DNA from: Enterocola sp045611845
GTDB lineage: Bacteria; Bacteroidota; Bacteroidia; Bacteroidales; Paludibacteraceae
Direction: 5' to 3'
Length of the DNA stretch: 56,915 nucleotides
NCBI GenBank assembly: GCA_045611845.1
Contig: JAZKXZ010000002.1
Span: forward strand, 1 to 56,915
Shown in pieces: positions 1-8,748 of this stretch (within the stretch, counting starts at the first letter, position 1; every line of letters begins with the position of its first letter). The position numbers were made by a program, and so were the translations under genes. The notes beneath the pieces are model-generated. The model was not told where the DNA came from. It did no database searches and saw only the letters and a program-made list of their open reading frames with translations.

Positions 1-1735
1 CAGACTTGTAGATATAAATCATTCGGTTTACACCTCCTAAAATTGAGTCTGTCATATTTCCAAAGAAAGAGTCGGATGCAGTGCTTTTGTTGTGTAAGCC
101 TAAGGCTACGTCTGAAATATTCTTCTCTTTCACTACGTTGCAAATACCACTAGAAATGTTAAGGTCATAGCGAGAAATGCGTTTTACCTTAATATCTGCT
201 CCTGCTCCTATATTTGCAGCACGGTCTAGAAGTTTTTTACCTAGAGATATTTTATCTGCATTTTGGAAATCGTCTATTACTTTTAGAGCATAAACTGGTT
301 GTTTATCTTTCTTTTCCTTAATAAGTAGAGCAAGCTCCATAAGGCTATCTAGAGTCTCTGGGTTTGCCACTGGTATAAGAATACGATTTTCTGGGTTATA
401 GTGGTTTTCAGAGGTTTCTAAATCGGTTTTTAATGCAAGTTTTCTAGCAGACCTTTCAGTAAAAATAGAACTTATGGTACAGGTAACTAAAATCATCACG
501 ATAGTACCATTTAGAATCTCTTCTGATAGTAGTCTTATTTCAGAACCATCTGCAGCAGTACCTATTACTAGATTATATGCAATGGTTACGGCAGCAAGGG
601 TAGCAGCGGCTTGCGCATTACTTAAACCAAATATCATAGTTCCTTCTTCGGGCTCCATCTTATACACCTTTTGTGTGAGTTTTGCCGCAAGGTATTTGGC
701 AAGTGTAGCCACCACAGTCATTACAATAGCGGTAACAATAGTAAGATAACCGTCGAAAATCACCTTGAAGTTTACTATCATACCTACACTAATAAGGAAG
801 AATGGAATGAAAATAGCGTTGCCCACAAAGTCAATTCTGTTCATAAGTGGAGAACGACGTGGCACAAGTCTATTTAATGTAACACCTGCTATAAACGCAC
901 CAATAATGTATTCCACTCCAGCCATTTTTGCCAAGAAAGATGAAAGGAATACCATAGCAAGTACAAAGATGTATTGTACTATATTGTCATTAAATCTTTT
1001 GAAAAACCATCTGCCTACAATAGGATAAAGAACAAATAAAATTACAGAGTATATGCTTAACCCCACAGTAAGTTTTATCCAGAACATATAGTCTATAGAA
1101 CCTTGGCGTACCACCTCTAATATCACAGCCAACACTAAAAGTGAAAGTATAGTGGTAATCATGGTGCCACCTACTGTGATATTTACAGACCTTTGTTTAG
1201 AGATACCAAAGCGAGTAATAATAGGATATGCAATAAGTGTATTTGAAGCATACATACTGGCAAGCACCACTGCAGATAGCCCACAATGTTTTATAAGTGT
1301 GATATTGTTTGATGGGTCTCCGCAGTTCCATATAATGCCCTCTGCGCTATCAGATGCTGTAAGGATAATTTCTTTTATCAGATAATAGCCCGTTACAGAA
1401 CCAAGTAGCATTGGTATTATAAAAGTAAAAATTCCAAAGACAATACTTTTATTTTTGTTTTGCTTAAAGTCGTTCATATCCATGTCTATGCCTGCCACAA
1501 ACATGATATAAAGGATTCCTACGTTTCCAAATAACTCAAAACTACTATCGTGGCTTAATAAGTTGATACCATTGGGTCCTAATATCATACCTGCTAAAAT
1601 CATACCCACAATGTGAGGAATTTTGATTTTGTCGAATATAATAGGAGCAAATAATATAATACCTAGCACCACTGAGAAAATAAGAACAGGGTCTTCTAGT
1701 GGCAGGTTGAAAATGTCGAATAGTAGTTCTTTCAT
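1..1735 (-). CDS. CPA2-family cation:proton antiporter (3' end outside window)
   Basis: Monovalent cation/proton antiporter of the inner membrane. The reverse strand is open from an ATG at 1735 (MKELLFDIFNLP) to the left edge, about 578 codons, so the C-terminus is missing. The first ~400 residues are a run of hydrophobic helices typical of Kef/NapA-type exchangers, with KIPHIVGMILAGMILGP near the N-terminus and the conserved EYIIGAFIAGVTLNRLVP segment in mid-protein. The last visible ~150 residues are soluble and start with NRILIPVANPETLDSL, which looks like a universal-stress-protein-like regulatory domain, a known CPA2 arrangement. It starts 18 nt after the proA stop on the same strand, so it is probably the distal gene of a proA operon. 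The transported ion cannot be read from the sequence. Confidence 0.88.
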   Translation of the reverse strand, partial: MKELLFDIFNLPLEDPVLIFSVVLGIILFAPIIFDKIKIPHIVGMILAGMILGPNGINLLSHDSSFELFGNVGILYIMFVAGIDMDMNDFKQNKNKSIVFGIFTFIIPMLLGSVTGYYLIKEIILTASDSAEGIIWNCGDPSNNITLIKHCGLSAVVLASMYASNTLIAYPIITRFGISKQRSVNITVGGTMITTILSLLVLAVILEVVRQGSIDYMFWIKLTVGLSIYSVILFVLYPIVGRWFFKRFNDNIVQYIFVLAMVFLSSFLAKMAGVEYIIGAFIAGVTLNRLVPRRSPLMNRIDFVGNAIFIPFFLISVGMIVNFKVIFDGYLTIVTAIVMTVVATLAKYLAAKLTQKVYKMEPEEGTMIFGLSNAQAAATLAAVTIAYNLVIGTAADGSEIRLLSEEILNGTIVMILVTCTISSIFTERSARKLALKTDLETSENHYNPENRILIPVANPETLDSLMELALLIKEKKDKQPVYALKVIDDFQNADKISLGKKLLDRAANIGAGADIKVKRISRYDLNISSGICNVVKEKNISDVALGLHNKSTASDSFFGNMTDSILGGVNRMIYIYKS

Positions 1736-1753
1736 TAAATTCTAATTAGGGTG

Positions 1754-2998
1754 TTATGAACGAGTTTGGCCATTGCCAACGATTAACCATTTATATGTAC
1801 AAAGTTCTGGTAGAGCCATAGGTCCACGAGCGTGAAGTTTTTGTGTACTAATACCTATTTCTGCACCCATACCAAATTGTCCTCCGTCTGTGAAGCTTGT
1901 AGGAGCATTGTGATATACACATGAAGCATCCACTTCTTTAAGGAATGCTGCTGCAGATTCTTCGTTTTCTGTAACAATGCTTTCGCTGTGTTTAGAACTA
2001 TACGTATTTATGTGGTCAATAGCATCTTTTAAGCTATCAGCAGTTTTAATACTCATTCTGTGAGACATAAACTCTTTACCAAAACTTTCTTCGTTTACAG
2101 TGGTAAGAAGTTCTGCTGGGTAGTTTCCATTAAGAGCATTATATGCAGATTCGTCTGCTTCAATAACCACATTTTTTTCTTTGATAAGACCAGAACAAAT
2201 TGCTGCAAGATCGCCTAGTCTATCTTTGTGAATAACAAGACAGTCAAGTGCATTACAAACGCTCACGCGACGAGTTTTCGCATTTTCTATAATTGCTTTT
2301 CCTTTTTCTAGGTCGGCGTCTTTATCGAAATAGCAGTGAACCACACCTGCACCTGTTTCAATTACAGGTACTTGTGAGTTTTCACGCACATATTTAATAA
2401 GACCTGCACTACCACGAGGAATGATAAGGTCGATATAACCCACTGCGCTAAGAAGTTCGCCTGTAGCCTCACGACCAGCAGGAAGTAGGTGAACCATATT
2501 TTCATCTAAATTGTGTTCACGAAGTACTTCTTTAATAAGGTTTACAATAGCAAAGTTTGAGTTATAAGCATCTGTACCACCTTTTAGCACACATACGTTA
2601 GCTGTTTTAAAACAAAGAGAGAACACGTCGAAACTAACGTTTGGACGAGCCTCATAAATAATACCAATTACACCAAATGGCACTGCTTTTTTAGTAAGTT
2701 TTAGGCCGTTTGGTAGTTCTCTGCTTTCAAGCACTCTGCCCACAGGAGAAGGTAGTGAAGATACTTTTCTTATGTCTGATGCAATATCAAAAATACGTTG
2801 TTTTGTAAGTAGAAGACGGTCGTAAAGTGGGTTCGACTTATCCATCGACGCTAAGTCTTTTTGGTTTTCCACTAGTAGTTCGTCACATTTTTCTTCTGCT
2901 TTATCGGCTAAAGCAAGTAATACTTTGTTAATTTCTTCTGTAGAGATTAGATTTAATTTTCTTGATGCCAAAAGGGCATCTTCTTTCCAGTTATTCAT
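1754..2998 (-). CDS. proA: Glutamate-5-semialdehyde dehydrogenase (gamma-glutamyl phosphate reductase)
   Basis: Second step of proline synthesis: NADPH-dependent reduction of gamma-glutamyl phosphate to glutamate semialdehyde in the cytoplasm. At 414 residues it is full length for ProA. Family signatures are visible throughout: PFGVIGIIYEARPNVSFD (~107-124), VLKGGTDAYNSN, LIIPRGSAGLI (~191-201), and RRVSVCNALDCLVIH, whose Cys248 is the expected catalytic nucleophile. The C-terminal FGMGAEIGISTQKLHARGPM segment is also typical. The ATG at 2998 lies about 43 nt below a minus-strand TATATTTG box. The usual partner proB is not adjacent; the downstream gene is instead a CPA2 antiporter. Confidence 0.97.
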   Translation of the reverse strand: MNNWKEDALLASRKLNLISTEEINKVLLALADKAEEKCDELLVENQKDLASMDKSNPLYDRLLLTKQRIFDIASDIRKVSSLPSPVGRVLESRELPNGLKLTKKAVPFGVIGIIYEARPNVSFDVFSLCFKTANVCVLKGGTDAYNSNFAIVNLIKEVLREHNLDENMVHLLPAGREATGELLSAVGYIDLIIPRGSAGLIKYVRENSQVPVIETGAGVVHCYFDKDADLEKGKAIIENAKTRRVSVCNALDCLVIHKDRLGDLAAICSGLIKEKNVVIEADESAYNALNGNYPAELLTTVNEESFGKEFMSHRMSIKTADSLKDAIDHINTYSSKHSESIVTENEESAAAFLKEVDASCVYHNAPTSFTDGGQFGMGAEIGISTQKLHARGPMALPELCTYKWLIVGNGQTRS

Positions 2999-3040
2999 CT
3001 TTTTTATAGTGTTTTCTTGTTATTAATTTTATGTACTATG

Positions 3041-3048
3041 CAAATATA
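3041..3048 (-). promoter_or_regulatory. -7 box (TATATTTG) for the proA operon
   Basis: The plus strand reads CAAATATA, i.e. TATATTTG on the minus strand, matching the Bacteroidota -7 consensus TAnnTTTG. It lies ~43 nt upstream of the proA ATG. No clear -33 TTTG was found. Confidence 0.55.
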
Positions 3049-3060
3049 GTGATTTTTTTC

Positions 3061-3068
3061 TACCTTTG
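3061..3068 (+). promoter_or_regulatory. -7 box (TACCTTTG) for the DUF975 gene
   Basis: TACCTTTG matches TAnnTTTG and lies 30 nt upstream of the ATG at 3098. It is back to back with the proA -7 box, only 12 nt away, so the two divergent promoters probably share or compete for the same space. Confidence 0.6.
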
Positions 3069-3097
3069 CACGCGAAAAACTTTAATAAACCTAAATT

Positions 3098-3733
3098 ATG
3101 AAACAAAATTTTGAGTACAGAAATGCAGCATGGGATATGCTGAAAGCAGATTGGAAAGGCGCCGTATTGTTGTTTTTAATCATTATGTTAATTAGCACAG
3201 TGATTTCTACAGCGCTTGGCTTTGTTATCGCTAGTGAAGAATTAGCTTCTTTTGCAAATCTATTAGCAGAAATATTTGTTGCTATTCCACTTTCATATCT
3301 TTTTGTAAAAGAAATGTTAGGCTTTGTGCGTGGTGGAAAAATCGAAATTTCATCAAGCCTTGTAGAAAAATTTAAAGCAGACTATTTAAAATCTATTAAA
3401 GTAATAGGCTTAATGAGTATTTATATTTTTCTTTGGTGCTTATTACTTTTTATCCCTGGTATCATTAAATCATATTCATACTGCTTAGCTCCATACATTA
3501 GCATGGACAACGATGAACTAACAGCTGAAGAATGCATCAATGAAAGTATGAAAATGATGAATGGCAATAAATGGAGATTATTCCTACTAGACTTAAGCTT
3601 TATCGGTTGGTATTTACTTGCAATCTTCTTTACTTTAGGCATAGGACTTTTATGGGTGGTTCCTTATCACGAAACAGCACATATTCTTTTCTACGAAGAT
3701 TTAAAATCTCAACCACAACTAGTTCAAGAATAA
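3098..3733 (+). CDS. DUF975 family integral membrane protein
   Basis: Membrane protein of unknown function, 211 residues, with about five hydrophobic segments. It has the DUF975 pattern: an N-terminal cytoplasmic stretch (NAAWDMLKADWKGAV) before the first helix, a central LLFIPGIIKSYSYCLAPY segment, the ESMKMMNGNKWRLFLLDLSFIGW motif (~147-168), and a final helix ending in VVPYHETAHILFYEDL. It is a single-gene unit with its own -7 box and a strong hairpin after the stop. The family is widespread in Firmicutes and Bacteroidota, but no activity is established. Confidence 0.85.
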   Translation: MKQNFEYRNAAWDMLKADWKGAVLLFLIIMLISTVISTALGFVIASEELASFANLLAEIFVAIPLSYLFVKEMLGFVRGGKIEISSSLVEKFKADYLKSIKVIGLMSIYIFLWCLLLFIPGIIKSYSYCLAPYISMDNDELTAEECINESMKMMNGNKWRLFLLDLSFIGWYLLAIFFTLGIGLLWVVPYHETAHILFYEDLKSQPQLVQE

Positions 3734-3754
3734 TTAATTTACCCAGATAAAATT

Positions 3755-3795
3755 AATGGCGACTCTTTTAAAAAAGGGTCGCCATTGGTTTTATT
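3755..3795. terminator. Bidirectional intrinsic terminator
   Basis: Arms AATGGCGAC (3755-3763) and GTCGCCATT (3778-3786) pair perfectly, and the inside (CTTTT/AAAAG) can also pair. A T-rich tract follows on the plus strand. It sits between the convergent DUF975 gene and the secreted unknown at 3800-4702 and can serve both. Confidence 0.8.
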
Positions 3796-3799
3796 TATT

Positions 3800-4702
3800 C
3801 TAAAAATTTTCTATCCCTTTGTACCAGAAGTAATCACCATCAAAAACGTAGATATAATTATCATCTGTTATTTTGAAGTCTTCATTAATAACAGGGATGC
3901 GCATAGTTCGAGTATCTGCATTGTATTGAGTTTTCCAAGTGATATATTCACCATCATGTTCTTTTAAATATTCATTTACTTGGTAAAAATTGATATGCTC
4001 ACTGCTTTCGTGAATGTTGGTGTCGGTGATTTTCTCCCAACTTATTTTTTGGGGTTTATCTCTAAAAAGCGGATATGGTACTATGCTATCATTTTCTATA
4101 GTCACTGCCTGTAAACCGTACATTAAATAATTTGACCCTCCTGGTTGGTCTGTTTCTATTATATAAATAGGTTTACCTTTAGTATTATAAAACTGATGTA
4201 TTCTTACAATGCCATCACCTTCATCTGCAAATTCATTAATAGACGTATCATGAGATAGTATCCTTCTCATTGAACCTACCATTGTATATACACTATCGTT
4301 GCTACGATATTGATAAACGGTTGTATAATAATAACATTTCCCTCCTGTTTTATTATTCCAATGGTAACTTCTAAGATTTCCATCCTCAGAAGAATGTATC
4401 TCTAAATCTTTAAATCTACGAGATAATTTGTCAAAGTTATAATCTATTGATGCAGGTTCTTTATGTAGAAAATCTATGAATTCATCAAAATATGTAAACC
4501 TTTCATACCATGTATAGGTATAATATACATATAATGAATCTTCTGCCTCTTGAAGCGAATTATAAGATGCCTTAAACGTTCCTTTCCAATAATCTTCGTG
4601 CGTACATACTGAGTCTCTCCAATTGTATTCTATTTCAGCGTATGATACACTATTGAATGCACAAAGTAATATTGAAAATAAAATAAGGTTTATCTTTTTC
4701 AT
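3800..4702 (-). CDS. Secreted protein of unknown function
   Basis: 300 residues, not recognised. The N-terminus MKKINLILFSILLCAFNSVSYAE is a clear signal peptide with a probable cleavage after SYA, so the mature protein should be periplasmic or exported. The mature part is rich in Tyr, Trp, Asp and Glu and contains few Cys; it has no transmembrane helix, no lipobox and no T9SS C-terminal domain. It looks like a single soluble beta-rich domain. It is flanked by a terminator and by the rnhB operon on the same strand with a ~100-nt gap, so it is probably a separate unit. The reading frame and signal peptide make it a convincing gene, but its role is unknown. Confidence 0.8.
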   Translation of the reverse strand: MKKINLILFSILLCAFNSVSYAEIEYNWRDSVCTHEDYWKGTFKASYNSLQEAEDSLYVYYTYTWYERFTYFDEFIDFLHKEPASIDYNFDKLSRRFKDLEIHSSEDGNLRSYHWNNKTGGKCYYYTTVYQYRSNDSVYTMVGSMRRILSHDTSINEFADEGDGIVRIHQFYNTKGKPIYIIETDQPGGSNYLMYGLQAVTIENDSIVPYPLFRDKPQKISWEKITDTNIHESSEHINFYQVNEYLKEHDGEYITWKTQYNADTRTMRIPVINEDFKITDDNYIYVFDGDYFWYKGIENF

Positions 4703-4801
4703 GTTTTATTGGTTTTATTTAAAAATACAATTTTTCTTCATCAAGAAGTTTTTCTCCCATAAACATAACATAATATATAGGCAGATAAAGTACATTTGTG
4801 T

Positions 4802-5416
4802 TTAAAATAAACTTATTTCTGTGGGGTTTGGGTTGTATTCCTTTACTCCTTTGAAGGTGAGGCGGTGATATGGGGTGATGCCGTGCTGAGCGATGGCTTC
4901 GCGGTGTTTGGCAGTTGGGTAACCTTTGTTTTCAAGCCAATCGTAGGCAGGATACTCCTCTGCTATTTTGTTCATGTAGTCGTCACGGTATGTTTTGGCA
5001 AGGATAGAAGCAGCAGCAATCGACATCATTTTGGCGTCGCCTTTCACTACAGTGGTGAATGGAATAAGCAGCTTGCTCTTAAATCTGTTGCCATCTATAA
5101 GCAAATGTTCTGGTTTCACGTTTAGTGCCTCAATGGCTCTTGTCATAGCCAGAAAAGAAGCATTCAATATATTAATTTTGTCGATTTCATCGGGAAAAAC
5201 TATACCTACAGCGTGAGCGATAGCTTGCTCCTCTATTATTGGTCGTAACTCATAACGTTGCTTTTCTGTAAGTTGTTTTGAATCGTTGAGAAGTTCGTTT
5301 TCAAAATCTTCTGGAAGTATTACGGCAGCAGCAAAGACAGGTCCTGCAAGACAGCCTCTGCCTGCCTCGTCCACTCCGCATTCCACTCGCCCTTTTTCTA
5401 AATATGGTAATAGCAT
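4802..5416 (-). CDS. rnhB: Ribonuclease HII
   Basis: Cleaves RNA in RNA-DNA hybrids and starts removal of single ribonucleotides from DNA. It is 204 residues, a normal bacterial length. Signatures are the N-terminal CGVDEAGRGCLAGPV (~13-27, with the D-E catalytic pair), LLNDSKQLTEKQR, HLLIDGNRF (third acidic residue) and SIAAASILAKTYRDDYM (fourth site region). The last five residues are EISLF, resembling a sliding-clamp-binding peptide (see findings). Its ATG overlaps the FNT gene stop by 1 nt, making it the last gene of a five-gene minus-strand operon. Confidence 0.96.
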   Translation of the reverse strand: MLLPYLEKGRVECGVDEAGRGCLAGPVFAAAVILPEDFENELLNDSKQLTEKQRYELRPIIEEQAIAHAVGIVFPDEIDKINILNASFLAMTRAIEALNVKPEHLLIDGNRFKSKLLIPFTTVVKGDAKMMSIAAASILAKTYRDDYMNKIAEEYPAYDWLENKGYPTAKHREAIAQHGITPYHRLTFKGVKEYNPNPTEISLF

Positions 5417-6054
5417 TATTGTTTAGCTAGAAGTGGTCTTTTGTTACTTACGTTGCAACCAATAAAGTTGCCAACTATGGTAGAAAGCCAAATGCAAAAG
5501 ATTTGACCTGCATTTTCTAGTAGCAATTCGGTACTACCCATAGCATAATAATAAATATCTGCTATACTGTGGGCAAATCCACAAACAATGAATAGTGGCA
5601 CACCAAAGATAAGAGGTAGGTATTTGCCTCCATTAAATTTTGAGTGATATACAGCTTCTGTCATTATGAAACCACATAAAATGGCTAGAAGACAGTTTTT
5701 GAAAAGTCCATTACCAAGTCTAGTATTGATGATGCCATCTGCGACCTCGGTCAACGAAGGCGCCACATATCTCATTATAAGACCAAATAACACACAACCT
5801 ACTAGGTTTCCTATAATAGAAATAGGAATCATTTGCCAAGTATCTTTGGTCACAAATCCTGCTGTGCCAGTGTATAGCACGTGTTTGTTGTGCACCACTA
5901 CAATAAGACCAAATGAGAAAAGAACTGCACCGATAAAACCGCCAATTTCTGGAAATGCTGCACAACTTTTTAGATAGGCTGTTCCGCCAAAAGAAATACA
6001 AGCACCAGCAAAAATGGCATGTTTAAAATTGAAAAGGAAATCTTTTAAAGTCAT
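5416..6054 (-). CDS. Formate/nitrite transporter (FNT) family channel
   Basis: Pentameric membrane channel family moving small monovalent anions such as formate, nitrite or hydrosulfide. It is 212 residues with about six hydrophobic segments, shorter than the usual 260-290. Recognisable features are AGACISFGGTAYL in the first helix, the half-helix region GTAGFVTKD, NCLLAILCGF, and GFAHSIADIYYYAMG, which carries the conserved pore histidine. The N- and C-terminal cytoplasmic tails of typical FNT proteins are nearly absent. It lies between the glutaminyl cyclase gene (1 nt away) and rnhB. The substrate cannot be inferred from its neighbours. Confidence 0.87.
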   Translation of the reverse strand: MTLKDFLFNFKHAIFAGACISFGGTAYLKSCAAFPEIGGFIGAVLFSFGLIVVVHNKHVLYTGTAGFVTKDTWQMIPISIIGNLVGCVLFGLIMRYVAPSLTEVADGIINTRLGNGLFKNCLLAILCGFIMTEAVYHSKFNGGKYLPLIFGVPLFIVCGFAHSIADIYYYAMGSTELLLENAGQIFCIWLSTIVGNFIGCNVSNKRPLLAKQ

Positions 6055-6055
6055 A

Positions 6056-7009
6056 TTATTTTAAGTTGTATATATAATTAACAAGCACTGTCCCTACTGC
6101 ATTAAGCACGTTTTTGTCTATATTTTCAAGGTTGTCGTTCACTGTGTGCCATGTAACTGGGAAACCTTCGTCTTTTGTGTAATCGATAATGTCTATACAT
6201 GGAATGCCAGAGAGCATATTCACATAATAGTGATCGTCTATTAGGCTACCACCCATCTCATTTGAAAATAAACTTGCATAACCCATGTCTGCTGCGGTTT
6301 TCCACACTCCGTTTACCACATCACTTGCAAAATGCATAGACACTACGTCTTTGTCGAATCTTGCACCTACTCCACCTACCATATCTAAAAGTATACCAAA
6401 ACGTGCTCTATAGTTTGGAGTGTGTGGGTTGCGTGCCCAATATTGTGAACCAAGGCAATAGCTATGCTCCACACTTGAGTTGCCATAGTCTTCTGAGTCG
6501 AAAAGTATAATATCCACTGCCACATTTGGTTTTGTGGCAGCAAAGCAACGAGCTAGTTCCATAAGCACAGCCACTCCAGAAGCTCCGTCGTTTGCTCCAA
6601 GCACTGGCTTTTTATGGTTGCTTGCATTAGGGTCTTCATCACAGAATGGTCTGGTGTCCCAGTGAGCGCAAAGCATAATTCTATTTTTAGATTGTGGATT
6701 CCAAGAGGCTATAATGTTTCTAGATTCTAGTTTTGTGCCGTTGTAGGCAGTAAGTACCACATCTTGAGTAATCACTGTATCAGCAAAACGTTCTAGCGTA
6801 GAAACTAAATATTTTCCACATTCTTTATGCTCTTTTGTACTAGGTATTCTATAACCAAATTCTACTTGTTTTGCCAAATAATTGTAACAACTATCTGCGT
6901 TGAACTCTATCTTTTTAGGTTCAGGAATAGAAGTACTTTCTGCCTCTGTAGTTTGTTGCAAACAAGAGGTGAATAGTAAAACAGATAAAAATAAAATTAA
7001 TTTTTCCAT
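6056..7009 (-). CDS. Glutaminyl-peptide cyclotransferase-like M28 family lipoprotein
   Basis: Zinc enzyme of the M28 fold, most likely a type II glutaminyl cyclase that converts N-terminal Gln of exported proteins to pyroglutamate. It is 317 residues with a lipoprotein signal (LLFTSC, Cys16), so it is membrane-anchored. Zinc and catalytic motifs are AHWDTRP (His116, Asp118), GANDGASGVAVLMELAR (Asp141), DSEDYG (~171), LDMVGG, DDHYYV and TWHTVNDNLENID (His ligand). The set DSEDYG plus DDH is closer to glutaminyl cyclases than to ordinary M28 aminopeptidases. In Bacteroidota many periplasmic proteins begin with Gln after signal peptidase I cleavage. It overlaps the GT2 gene by 13 nt. Confidence 0.88.
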   Translation of the reverse strand: MEKLILFLSVLLFTSCLQQTTEAESTSIPEPKKIEFNADSCYNYLAKQVEFGYRIPSTKEHKECGKYLVSTLERFADTVITQDVVLTAYNGTKLESRNIIASWNPQSKNRIMLCAHWDTRPFCDEDPNASNHKKPVLGANDGASGVAVLMELARCFAATKPNVAVDIILFDSEDYGNSSVEHSYCLGSQYWARNPHTPNYRARFGILLDMVGGVGARFDKDVVSMHFASDVVNGVWKTAADMGYASLFSNEMGGSLIDDHYYVNMLSGIPCIDIIDYTKDEGFPVTWHTVNDNLENIDKNVLNAVGTVLVNYIYNLK

Positions 7010-8040
7010 TTTATAGGAATTAACGATAACATAGCTGTAAATACCACATAAACTGGGTAATATAAAGCCACGATTGGTGAATATTTTAAAACTGATGTCT
7101 TTTTAAATCTTATTGCCACTGGCAACAAAATAAGCATATCTATTACATATTTTGCAAGCACCCAAAGTAGCAAAATAGGATTCCAGAAAGACATTATATA
7201 AATATAAATCATTAGGCATTGCATCAAGAAAACAAGAAGTCCAGACCTAATGATAGAATAGTCTGTATAGTGCGGAGCTTTCGATGTCCAGCGTACTCTT
7301 TGGCGAAAAAACTCTATTATATTTTTGCTACCATCAATGGTGACTACTGCATCTAACGAATTGCAAGAATGCACGGTTCCACCGAGTTTTTTGGTACTTT
7401 CTAGCAAAAACATATCATCGCCAGATGGCACATCTAAAAGCACATCGCATTTACCATACCACTCTTTCGAAAATGCTAATGAACAAGCATTGCACATAAG
7501 TGGATTTTTGTTGCCTGCACTACCTGCAGTTACACCCATTATGCTTAAGTATTCCATACTTTGAATAGGGAAATTCTTACTCATCTTTACAGGCCCTATC
7601 ACTAGGTCTGTATTAAAATTTATGTAAGAGGCAAGCATTGTTTCTATCCATTTAGCAGGATAGAAAACATCAGCATCAGCTGTGAGTATAATATTAGTTT
7701 TTGCTTCAGAAATAGCTTGTTTTATTGCTCGTTTTTTACCATTGCCAGTAGCATATAGTAATCTTAGTTTACCAGTAGAATATAAAATGGATGAACGTAT
7801 AAAACTAACGGTTTCATCGGTAGAATTATCATCTACTATAATAAATTCTACATTGTTATAAGTTTGATGTAAAAAACAATTTAAGCAGTTTTTGATTGTA
7901 TTGGCTTCATTCCTTACCGCCATTACCACAGTAACTTTTTCTTCATAGGAGTCTAATGGTTTTTCTTTCTTCAAGCGAAAAAAACCTACGGTAATATAGA
8001 TAATGAAAATGAAATAAAGAATGAATACAACAGTTATCAT
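6997..8040 (-). CDS. Membrane-anchored family 2 glycosyltransferase
   Basis: Transfers sugar from a nucleotide donor on the cytoplasmic face of the membrane; acceptor unknown. It is 347 residues: one N-terminal transmembrane helix (1-21), a GT-A domain with VMAVRNEANTI (~39-49), VDDNSTDET (~69-77), the metal-binding TADADV (~120-125), a GDDMFLL acceptor-side motif, the QRVRW motif (~254) seen in processive or membrane GT2 enzymes, and three C-terminal hydrophobic helices. It overlaps its upstream neighbour (LysE) by 4 nt and the downstream glutaminyl cyclase by 13 nt, which suggests translational coupling. Confidence 0.9.
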   Translation of the reverse strand: MITVVFILYFIFIIYITVGFFRLKKEKPLDSYEEKVTVVMAVRNEANTIKNCLNCFLHQTYNNVEFIIVDDNSTDETVSFIRSSILYSTGKLRLLYATGNGKKRAIKQAISEAKTNIILTADADVFYPAKWIETMLASYINFNTDLVIGPVKMSKNFPIQSMEYLSIMGVTAGSAGNKNPLMCNACSLAFSKEWYGKCDVLLDVPSGDDMFLLESTKKLGGTVHSCNSLDAVVTIDGSKNIIEFFRQRVRWTSKAPHYTDYSIIRSGLLVFLMQCLMIYIYIMSFWNPILLLWVLAKYVIDMLILLPVAIRFKKTSVLKYSPIVALYYPVYVVFTAMLSLIPIKWKN

Positions 8041-8675
8041 ACAGATAGTGAGAAACCGCTAATAGAACTAATTAGTGCCACTAAAGCTATCACAAAAATT
8101 AAACAACCAGTAGCCTTATTTAGAATCCAAAGTCCTCTAATATTGAATCTTTTTCTAAAGATACTAGCAAGCAATGTTAATAAGAACCACCATAAACCTG
8201 CACCTACAAACACAGAAATAATGCCAATTGCAATTTCAATAAAGTGAGATTCAGAAGTTACGAAGTTATATTGAGCAAACAGACCAATGTAAAGGAAAAT
8301 CATAAGCGGATTGCTCAGAGTAAGTGAAAACGAAGTAATATAATCAACCCAGTAAGAAGACTTTTCGCCTTTGCTTTTCTCTATGTTTTTAGCAGGGTTT
8401 TGGAAGAAAATATAAACACCAAAAATCATCATAATGGCACTGCCTGCTATTTGAATAATAAGTTTATTTTCTTCAATGAAAGATAATACCACAGATAAGC
8501 CAACTATGGCTAGCAACGCATAGAATGTATCTGAGGTTGCAGCCCCAAGTCCAGAAAAGAATCCATGCAAACGACCTTTTTGCAAAGTTCTCTGGATAAT
8601 TAATATGGCAATAGGACCTACAGGAATAGATGTACACAAACCTATAGTTATCCCTTCTACTATAGTACTAAACAT
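8037..8675 (-). CDS. LysE/RhtB family exporter
   Basis: Inner-membrane exporter family for amino acids and related small molecules; 212 residues with about six helices. The N-terminal GITIGLCTSIPVGPIAILIIQRTLQKGR carries the LysE-type SxPVGPI loop, followed by GFFSGLGAATSDTFYALLA and a SFSLTLSNPLMIFLY segment (the NP motif of the fourth helix). It is the first gene of the five-gene minus-strand operon LysE-GT2-glutaminyl cyclase-FNT-rnhB. The substrate cannot be predicted. The minus-strand sequence just above the ATG has GATATTTG, a one-mismatch -7 box, only a few nt from the start. Confidence 0.9.
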   Translation of the reverse strand: MFSTIVEGITIGLCTSIPVGPIAILIIQRTLQKGRLHGFFSGLGAATSDTFYALLAIVGLSVVLSFIEENKLIIQIAGSAIMMIFGVYIFFQNPAKNIEKSKGEKSSYWVDYITSFSLTLSNPLMIFLYIGLFAQYNFVTSESHFIEIAIGIISVFVGAGLWWFLLTLLASIFRKRFNIRGLWILNKATGCLIFVIALVALISSISGFSLSV

Positions 8676-8705
8676 AATGCAAATATCTTATTTTTTTTTC
8701 ATCTT

Positions 8706-8739
8706 TTTGCTATAAAATCTAGATTTTCTTTTATTTTTG
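8706..8739 (+). promoter_or_regulatory. Promoter of lpxH
   Basis: TTTG (8706-8709), 22 nt, then TATTTTTG (8732-8739), matching the Bacteroidota -33/-7 pattern. The ATG is only 10 nt downstream of the -7 box, so the leader would be very short. Confidence 0.6.
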
Positions 8740-8748
8740 TAGAAAATT

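Noticed and set aside
474..1385. Plus-strand reading frames over the left-edge antiporter
   Set aside because: The minus strand encodes a continuous CPA2 antiporter; these are its antisense shadows.
4791..4798. Plus-strand TACATTTG as a promoter
   Set aside because: It matches TAnnTTTG, but both neighbouring genes are on the minus strand and no plus-strand gene follows.
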